Assembly (NCBI GenBank): GCA_965227745.1
Contig: OZ245769.1
Span: 1,240,001 to 1,304,000 of the forward strand
DNA length: 64,000 nucleotides
Source: GAS368 sp965227745
GTDB lineage: Bacteria; Verrucomicrobiota; Verrucomicrobiia; Opitutales; Opitutaceae
Direction of reading: 5' to 3'
Shown in pieces: positions 59,111 to 64,000 of the stretch. A model generated the notes under the pieces. It saw nothing but the letters and a program-made list of their open reading frames with translations. It ran no database searches and had not been told where the DNA came from. The position numbers were made by a program, and so were the translations under genes. How positions within the stretch are numbered: position 1 is the first letter of the stretch; each line of letters starts with the position of its first letter.

Positions 59111-60889
59111 TTATCGCCGCGAGCGCGCTTTGAAGAACTTCTTCACATCGGCGAGCGAGCGCGTGTTAAGCACCGCCTCCCGCGTCAGCCACCCTTTGCG
59201 CGCCGCATTCACACCCGCGCGCACATGCGCGAGGCCCGAGGTTTCGTGGGCGTCGGGATTGATCGCGGTGAGCAGACCGCGCTCGGCGGCCTTGCGCCAG
59301 AGGCGCCAATCCATGTCGAGGCGCCACGGACTCGCATTGAGCTCGATCACGACCCCGTGCGCGATGGCCGCATCGATCACTTTCGCCGAATCGACCTTGT
59401 ACCCCTCGCGCCGCAGTAACAATCGCCCCGTGAGATGGCCGAGCATCGTCGTATAAGGGTTCTCGATGGCGCGAATGATGCGCGCCGTCATCTTCTCTTC
59501 ATCTTGCGCAAAAGCGTTGTGCACCGAGGCGACAACGTAGTCCAATTTCGCCAGCGTCGCATCGTCGAAATCGAGCCGCCCGTCGGCCAAGATGTCGCAC
59601 TCGGTCCCGCTGAAAACGTACGTCGAGAAACGCTTCGAAGCATTGAGGGCGGCGATCTCATCGACTTGCTTCAGCACACGCTCCTCGGTGAGGCCGTTGG
59701 CCTGGAAACTGGCCTTCGAGTGATCGGCGATGCCGAGGTATTCCCAGCCCAAGGCTTCAGCCGCAGCGGCCATCTCCGCGAGCGTGTTACGCCCGTCCGA
59801 GGCGGTTGTGTGATTGTGAAACGCCCCGCGCAAATCCCTCAGCTCGATGAGACGCGGGAAATCGCCCTTCTCCGCAAACTCGATTTCCCCCAGTCCCTCG
59901 CGCAGTTCCGGCGAGATGAATTTCAGTCCCAGCGCGCCAAACAATTCCTCCTCCGTCGTGATTCCATTTCCGTCCTTCTTCTGGCCCTTGAGCTTCTCCG
60001 CTTTCTCCTTCGCGGTCCCCTCGCCTTCCGCGGGCACGAGGCCCCACTCGCTTAAGCTGAGACCACGCGCGAGCGCCCGCTGGCGCATCTGGACATTGTG
60101 GTCCTTGGAGCCGGTGAAGTGATGGAGCGCGAAGACAAACTGTTCCTCGGGTACGATGCGTAAATCGGCCTGCAAGCCGCTCTCAAAGCGCACGCTGGCC
60201 TTGGTCTCACCCTTGGCCGTCACCTCTTTCACTCCGGGCAGCGCGCAAAACCAATCGACCACCGGCGCGACATCCGTCGCGGCCACGAGAAAATCCAAAT
60301 CGCCCACCGACTCCATGCCGCGTCGCAAACTGCCCGCCGACTCCGCGCGTTTCACCTGCGGCAGCGAGCGCAATCCCTTCACGATGGGCTCCGCCACCTC
60401 CGCCGCATCCCACCACAGGTGGCGCTTGCCGTAAGCCTCGCGGTTTTTGATGCCGGCGACGATTTTCTCCTGCGTCTTTTCGCCAAAGCCCTCGAGCGCC
60501 GCGACCTTTCCCTCGGCACACGCCTGCGACAGCGCCGCGATGGTCGTGATGCCCAGCTTATCGTGCAGCGCGCGGATTTTCTTCGGGCCAAGACCCGGAA
60601 TCTGCAACATCTCCGCCAAACCGGGTTCAACCGTGGCCTTTAGTTTTTCGAAGAACTCCAGTTTGCCGGTCGTGTAGAGCTCGGTGATTTTCTGCACGAG
60701 CGCCTCACCAAAGCCCTTGATCGTGCCAAGCTTTTCCTCGGCGATCAGCCGCGCCAACTCCGCTTCCTCGATCGCCTCCAGCGCCCGCGCGCCGGTCTGG
60801 TACGCGCGCACCTTGAACGGATTTTCGCCCTTCAGCTCCAATAGCAGCCCGATTTCAGTCAGCACATCCGCGATCTCGTTCTTGGTCAT
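59111..60889 (-). CDS. polX: PolX-type DNA polymerase/3'-5' exonuclease with PHP domain
   Basis: The ATG at 60889 (MTKNEIADV) gives 592 residues; a GTG two codons upstream is possible. Helix-hairpin-helix motifs come first (PGLGPKKIRALHDKLG), then the nucleotidyltransferase core with GSLRRGMESVGDLDFLVA (Asp pair near residue 195), and a PHP nuclease domain from about 340 with AFHNHTTASDGRNTL. The family fills gaps in base-excision repair. Length and order match bacterial PolX. A palindrome and AAATCGAAAATC-type repeats lie in the gap to the divergent gene at 61023. Confidence 0.95.
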   Translation of the reverse strand: MTKNEIADVLTEIGLLLELKGENPFKVRAYQTGARALEAIEEAELARLIAEEKLGTIKGFGEALVQKITELYTTGKLEFFEKLKATVEPGLAEMLQIPGLGPKKIRALHDKLGITTIAALSQACAEGKVAALEGFGEKTQEKIVAGIKNREAYGKRHLWWDAAEVAEPIVKGLRSLPQVKRAESAGSLRRGMESVGDLDFLVAATDVAPVVDWFCALPGVKEVTAKGETKASVRFESGLQADLRIVPEEQFVFALHHFTGSKDHNVQMRQRALARGLSLSEWGLVPAEGEGTAKEKAEKLKGQKKDGNGITTEEELFGALGLKFISPELREGLGEIEFAEKGDFPRLIELRDLRGAFHNHTTASDGRNTLAEMAAAAEALGWEYLGIADHSKASFQANGLTEERVLKQVDEIAALNASKRFSTYVFSGTECDILADGRLDFDDATLAKLDYVVASVHNAFAQDEEKMTARIIRAIENPYTTMLGHLTGRLLLRREGYKVDSAKVIDAAIAHGVVIELNASPWRLDMDWRLWRKAAERGLLTAINPDAHETSGLAHVRAGVNAARKGWLTREAVLNTRSLADVKKFFKARSRR

Positions 60890-60938
60890 GCTCACGGACT
60901 AATTCGAATTCTCAAAATCCCAAATCGAAAATTACCCT

Positions 60939-60976
60939 ACCTTTACCTCGCGGTTTAAAACTTTAACCGCGCGGTC
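60939..60976. repeat. Palindrome flanked by direct A-rich repeats
   Basis: The stem CGCGGTTTAAAACTTTAACCGCG is preceded by CCCTACC. Related AAATCGAAAAT words flank it on both sides at 60925-60935 and 60998-61013. It sits between divergent genes. Confidence 0.6.
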
Positions 60977-61022
60977 CCGATTTAATTCGAAAATCCTAAA
61001 TCGAAAATCGTAAATTCTCTTC

Positions 61023-61430
61023 ATGCCGTTCTCCTACCTCCGCACGATCCGCCTCGCCGACACCGACGCCGCCGGCGTGGTATTCTTCGCGCGCACCCTC
61101 ATTCTGTGTCACGAAGCGTACGAGGAATCACTCGCGGCGGCAGGGCTGGATCTCAACGATTTCCTCGGTCGCGCCGATATCGTAATTCCGATTTCGCGCA
61201 GCGAAGCCGACTACAAACGCCCACTCTGGATCGGCGAAAAGGTGCGCATCAGCGTCACGCCGTCACGGCTCACCGAAAATTCTTTCGCGATTCGCTATGA
61301 GATCACGAAGCTCGGCGCGGCGGAAAAAAGCGCCGCCGTGGCCCGCACCGAGCACGTTTGTATTTCGCCTTCCAAGCGTGAGCGTGTCGCGATGACCGCC
61401 CCGCTGGCGAAGTGGGTCGACGCCGGCTAA
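61023..61430 (+). CDS. Hotdog-fold thioesterase, probable DHNA-CoA thioesterase
   Basis: A 135-residue 4HBT-type thioesterase. DTDAAGVVFFARTLILCHEAYEE carries the catalytic acid (Asp near residue 16 and the Tyr/Phe pair typical of the DHNA-CoA group). The 4-hydroxybenzoyl-CoA thioesterase relatives share this motif. The location opposite menE and menC supports 1,4-dihydroxy-2-naphthoyl-CoA hydrolysis in menaquinone synthesis. A terminator-like hairpin follows its stop, but its T-run is on the other strand. Confidence 0.85.
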   Translation: MPFSYLRTIRLADTDAAGVVFFARTLILCHEAYEESLAAAGLDLNDFLGRADIVIPISRSEADYKRPLWIGEKVRISVTPSRLTENSFAIRYEITKLGAAEKSAAVARTEHVCISPSKRERVAMTAPLAKWVDAG

Positions 61431-61495
61431 AAAAGAAGCCGCGCGCAAGACTGGTAACCGACAGCCAGAGCCGCCGGTCACCAGCACTTGCGCGC
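61429..61495 (-). terminator. Long hairpin terminator, minus strand
   Basis: GCGCGCAAG and CTTGCGCGC enclose a second stem, CTGGTAACCG/CGGTCACCAG with one mismatch, around a 14-base loop. On the minus strand this is followed by GGCTTCTTTTTTAGCC. It overlaps the thioesterase stop codon. Confidence 0.78.
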
Positions 61496-61919
61496 AGCCG
61501 GTGAAACGATCGATTGCTCGACCGTTGGTGAGTGCGCCGCGACCGCGCCTCCGGTGAAGGAGACCACGGTCGCGGAACACGGCAGCGCCAAGGTGGACCC
61601 CTCCCGCGCCGCTAAAGTGAAATTCGCCATCGCCACTAAGACCACGCGTTCAAGCCGCAAGCGGCCGTTTGAAGCGACGGGCGTACAAGTAGAGATCGGC
61701 CGCGAGTTGCGTCTCGACGCTCACGCCGGCATGAGCAGAAAGGGGATACCCAGCGCGCTTTGCCGTCGAGGAACGGCGCGGCGCGATGCGGCGCATGATC
61801 GAGGGAGTTCCGTCACTAGTACGAGAATTGGCGTTCATGCGCTCACCTTATCCCGGAGGGTGGGACATAGCCTGACCTACCTTTGATTATTTTAATATTT
61901 TCCGCGCCAAATTCGCCGC
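61431..61919. other. Intergenic region with two weak minus-strand ORFs
   Basis: This 489-base stretch lies between the thioesterase and menE and holds no clear gene. On the minus strand a 62-codon ORF (61650-61838, with AAGGTGAG about 5 bases before its ATG) and a 60-codon ORF (61478-61660) are open. Neither shows a known motif. The minus-strand hairpin at 61441 would end transcripts crossing them, so the region may be a short transcribed unit after menE, or a non-coding RNA. Confidence 0.35.
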
Positions 61920-63176
61920 CTATTTGGTTTCAGCCTGGCGCTTCACCCACGCCTGCAAGGCGGCGCGATTCAGTTTCCCCTGCGCATTGCGCGGCCAGTC
62001 GGAAGCCGCAATGGCGACGTAGCGCTTCGGGTATTGATAAGCGAGCAGACTACTTCCTTCGAGGGCGCGCGCGATGGTCGATCCTGAAATCATGTGGCTC
62101 GTAGAAATCGGGTAACATGCGACCACCGCCTCACCCCATTCAAAATCAGGCACACCGATCACCCCGACATCAGCGAAAAGCCCCGTCGCGCGTAATGCGG
62201 CCTCGACTTCGGCCGGCTGCACTTTTTTTCCACCGGTGATGATCATCGCATCGCGTCGCCCGGCGATGTGGAGGTGCCCGCGCTCGTCAAGAAACCCGAG
62301 GTCTTCGGTGCGAAATTCGAGCTCGCTCCTGACAGCCGGAAAGTAACCCCGGTACAGCGAATCGCCCGCGATGCGAATGAGTCCCTCGCCGGTGATAGTC
62401 ACCTGCGCATGAGGCAGCGGCGTTCCGCTGCTGCGCGCCCCGGCTAAGAATTCCTCTGGCCGCAGCGCGGATATCATCGCCGCCGTTTCAGTCATGCCGT
62501 AGCTGAGGGAAATCGGGAGCTTCGCGCGGGCCGCCGCCTCGGCTAGCTCCGGCCACACCGGCCCTCCGCCCACGAAAATAATTTTAAACCCGCGCAGCCA
62601 CTCCACCGCATCCGGCATTTCGAGCAAGCGCTGCAGTTGCGTCGGCACGAGCGAGATCACCCATTCGCCCGCGCTCACCTCCGGTCGCATGCCCGTTTTT
62701 AGTTCGGCCCAGCTCCACGGCAGATACGTTCCGCCCGTCACCGCGCAGCGCATCCACGCCATGAAGCCGCTCACGTGGTGCATCGGCAGCAGCCCGACCG
62801 CATTCACCCGCGTGAGACCGAAGTGAGCGCAAAATCCCCGTACTGCGACCGCAATCGTATCCTGGTCGTGCCGCGCAAATTTTAGCGCGCCACTCGTCCC
62901 GCCACTCGGGATCATCAGCCAGCCGCGTTCCGAATCTTCCTCACCCATCCGTCCCCGCGTGACCGCAAGTTCGACCGCCTGCTCCACGGCCAAGCGACGC
63001 GAAGCATCCCACGCCGGGTCAGCCAAGAATACTGCGCCCCCCTCGCGCACCGCCGAGGCCAAGGCACTCATAAAATTCTCCGCGCGCTCCGCCGCGATCA
63101 CGCAGGCACTGGCGCTCGCAGCCTGCATGGTCGTCGCAGCCGCACCGAGCTTGCGGGCTAACTCAGCGCGTTCCAT
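61920..63176 (-). CDS. menE: O-succinylbenzoate-CoA ligase
   Basis: The ATG at 63176 gives 418 residues; the longer open frame to 63470 only overlaps menC. The protein is a short member of the acyl-adenylate-forming family: P-loop IPSGGTSGALKFARHD near residue 93, SLSYGMTETAAM near 218, and the late GGKKVQPAEVEAAL motif. The first 90 residues before the P-loop are shorter than usual (typical MenE is 450-490). It forms OSB-CoA in menaquinone synthesis. Its start overlaps the end of menC by 19 bases, so translation is coupled. Confidence 0.85.
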   Translation of the reverse strand: MERAELARKLGAAATTMQAASASACVIAAERAENFMSALASAVREGGAVFLADPAWDASRRLAVEQAVELAVTRGRMGEEDSERGWLMIPSGGTSGALKFARHDQDTIAVAVRGFCAHFGLTRVNAVGLLPMHHVSGFMAWMRCAVTGGTYLPWSWAELKTGMRPEVSAGEWVISLVPTQLQRLLEMPDAVEWLRGFKIIFVGGGPVWPELAEAAARAKLPISLSYGMTETAAMISALRPEEFLAGARSSGTPLPHAQVTITGEGLIRIAGDSLYRGYFPAVRSELEFRTEDLGFLDERGHLHIAGRRDAMIITGGKKVQPAEVEAALRATGLFADVGVIGVPDFEWGEAVVACYPISTSHMISGSTIARALEGSSLLAYQYPKRYVAIAASDWPRNAQGKLNRAALQAWVKRQAETK

Positions 63177-64000
63177 ACGGCCTCCGCGTCGAGTCGTTCC
63201 ACATCTTCTCGCCTCAAGAAAGGCATGGCTGTCGGGCCGTCGAAACGCGCATCCGCGAACAGCGGCCACACGCCGAAGCCCAGCGCGCGCACGCCGCCCT
63301 TCCATCGAAACGCCGCGCGCAGCGCCGCTTGCGCCCCGATGGCCGTCTCCAGTGCCGAGGAAAACACCACGGCGGCTTTGGCCTTTTCGAGTCGCGCCAG
63401 CGCACTTGCCACATCGCCGAGCAGCGAAGTCTTCACTACATACACTCCGGGCCATCCGGCGCCGAGCCAACGCTCCAAATCTGTTTCGCCCACCAGCGAT
63501 TCATCGAGCGCGATCGGCGTCGGCCAATCACCCGCGAGGCCGAGCAGGAGATCTTCCGCCCCCCGCGCCTCACGCGCGATCGGCTGCTCGACAAACTCCA
63601 CCGGCCGCTCCGCGCAGCGCTCCAGCCACCGCTCCGCCCTGCGCCGATCCCACGCGCCGTTGGCATCGAGTCGCAGCTTCGCGCCGGAGGGCAGAGCGCC
63701 ACACACATCGTCGAGGAGCGCGAGTTCATCTGCGAGATCGCCCACGCCGACTTTCCACTTGAAGGTGCGAAACCCAATTTCAGCGCGGAGCGCGATCGCG
63801 GCCAGCGCGGCCCGCCCCGATGGCAACAGTGCGGCGACAGGTAAATACTTCGGCGAGCCGTCGTCGCCCTCATTCGATAGCCGCTCCTTCTCGCCGCGTT
63901 CTGCTTCGCGGGTGAGCATGTCTCGCGCGGCGGCGAGAGCGTTCCGCAGGCAGGCCAGGCGTCGGGGCGTTTCATCCAGATGCTCCACCTCAACATAGCC
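63158..64000 (-). CDS. menC: O-succinylbenzoate synthase (partial, runs off the window end)
   Basis: The frame is open to the last base of the window, so the 5' end is missing. About 280 residues are visible. The enolase-superfamily barrel has FRTFKWKVGVG (the catalytic Lys pair in KWK), RLDANGAWDRRRAERW and VEFVEQPIA metal-ligand strands, IALDESLVGE, and the late VVKTSLLG Lys. It dehydrates SHCHC to o-succinylbenzoate. The missing part would be the N-terminal capping domain. It is co-translated with menE. Confidence 0.88.
   Translation of the reverse strand, partial: GYVEVEHLDETPRRLACLRNALAAARDMLTREAERGEKERLSNEGDDGSPKYLPVAALLPSGRAALAAIALRAEIGFRTFKWKVGVGDLADELALLDDVCGALPSGAKLRLDANGAWDRRRAERWLERCAERPVEFVEQPIAREARGAEDLLLGLAGDWPTPIALDESLVGETDLERWLGAGWPGVYVVKTSLLGDVASALARLEKAKAAVVFSSALETAIGAQAALRAAFRWKGGVRALGFGVWPLFADARFDGPTAMPFLRREDVERLDAEAVWNALS

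Overview
The window is a GC-rich bacterial chromosome segment, most likely from the Verrucomicrobiota, family Opitutaceae or close to it. This is inference, not a database match. It rests on two PEP-CTERM surface proteins (one with autotransporter-type beta-strand repeats), a Rho factor with a very long Gly/Asn/Gln-rich N-terminal arm, a long-form IspH, menaquinone genes, and start codons preceded mostly by pyrimidine-rich leaders without a Shine-Dalgarno sequence. No phage, integrase, insertion sequence or CRISPR array is visible.

Layout. 0-7 kb: a small membrane protein, the GTPase/ATPase YchF, a 701-residue PEP-CTERM autotransporter-repeat protein, and a translationally linked trio (metallophosphatase, isochorismatase-type hydrolase, YhaM-type HD nuclease). 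7-16 kb, minus strand: coaE-rho-gspE/pilB-like-pilT-pilB-pilC, close-packed genes for CoA synthesis, termination and type IV pilus motors. 16-24 kb: an HD protein, SUKH/TfoX pair, alaS, small unknown genes and ispH. 24-41 kb: an accessory region of small-molecule and stress families (YCII/DGPF, metallo-beta-lactamase fold, DUF899, three VOC or related proteins, TIM-barrel protein, rhodanese, AraC-GyrI regulator, ArsR regulator, four AHSA1-type domains in three proteins, a polyketide-cyclase-like protein, DoxX). Housekeeping genes (PfkB kinase, tmk, holB) sit in its middle. 42-47.5 kb, minus strand: aspartate aminotransferase, a double ribbon-helix-helix protein, a secG-LolA-like-HAD operon, and LysM-parB. 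47.6-55 kb: two secreted proteins (one an ice-binding-like PEP-CTERM protein), fmt, der with an overlapping mutarotase-like gene, and an Lrp-aminotransferase pair. 55-64 kb: a response regulator, tRNA-Ala(GGC), exbB-exbD-tonB with a degenerate internally deleted tonB copy, a lipoprotein, polX, and menaquinone genes (DHNA-CoA thioesterase, menE, and menC running off the end).

How the parts fit. The pilus cluster encodes two extension-type ATPases, one retraction ATPase and the inner-membrane platform, so twitching or DNA uptake is likely. ExbB/ExbD/TonB supplies outer-membrane energy and SecG the export channel. Men genes imply a menaquinone respiratory chain. The ArsR gene begins just after a perfect palindrome and heads a run of same-direction SRPBCC/GyrI/DoxX genes, which is the best candidate for an incompletely described inducible system.

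Between genes there are many repeat elements: short REP-like palindromes with a GTAGGG-type flank and changing stems, and three purine-rich inverted-repeat islands with different sequence but the same architecture. Other unusual structure includes a heptanucleotide repeat inside alaS, a terminator hairpin inside the signal-peptide codons of the gene after secG, and a perfect 13-bp-arm inverted repeat inside a small unknown gene.
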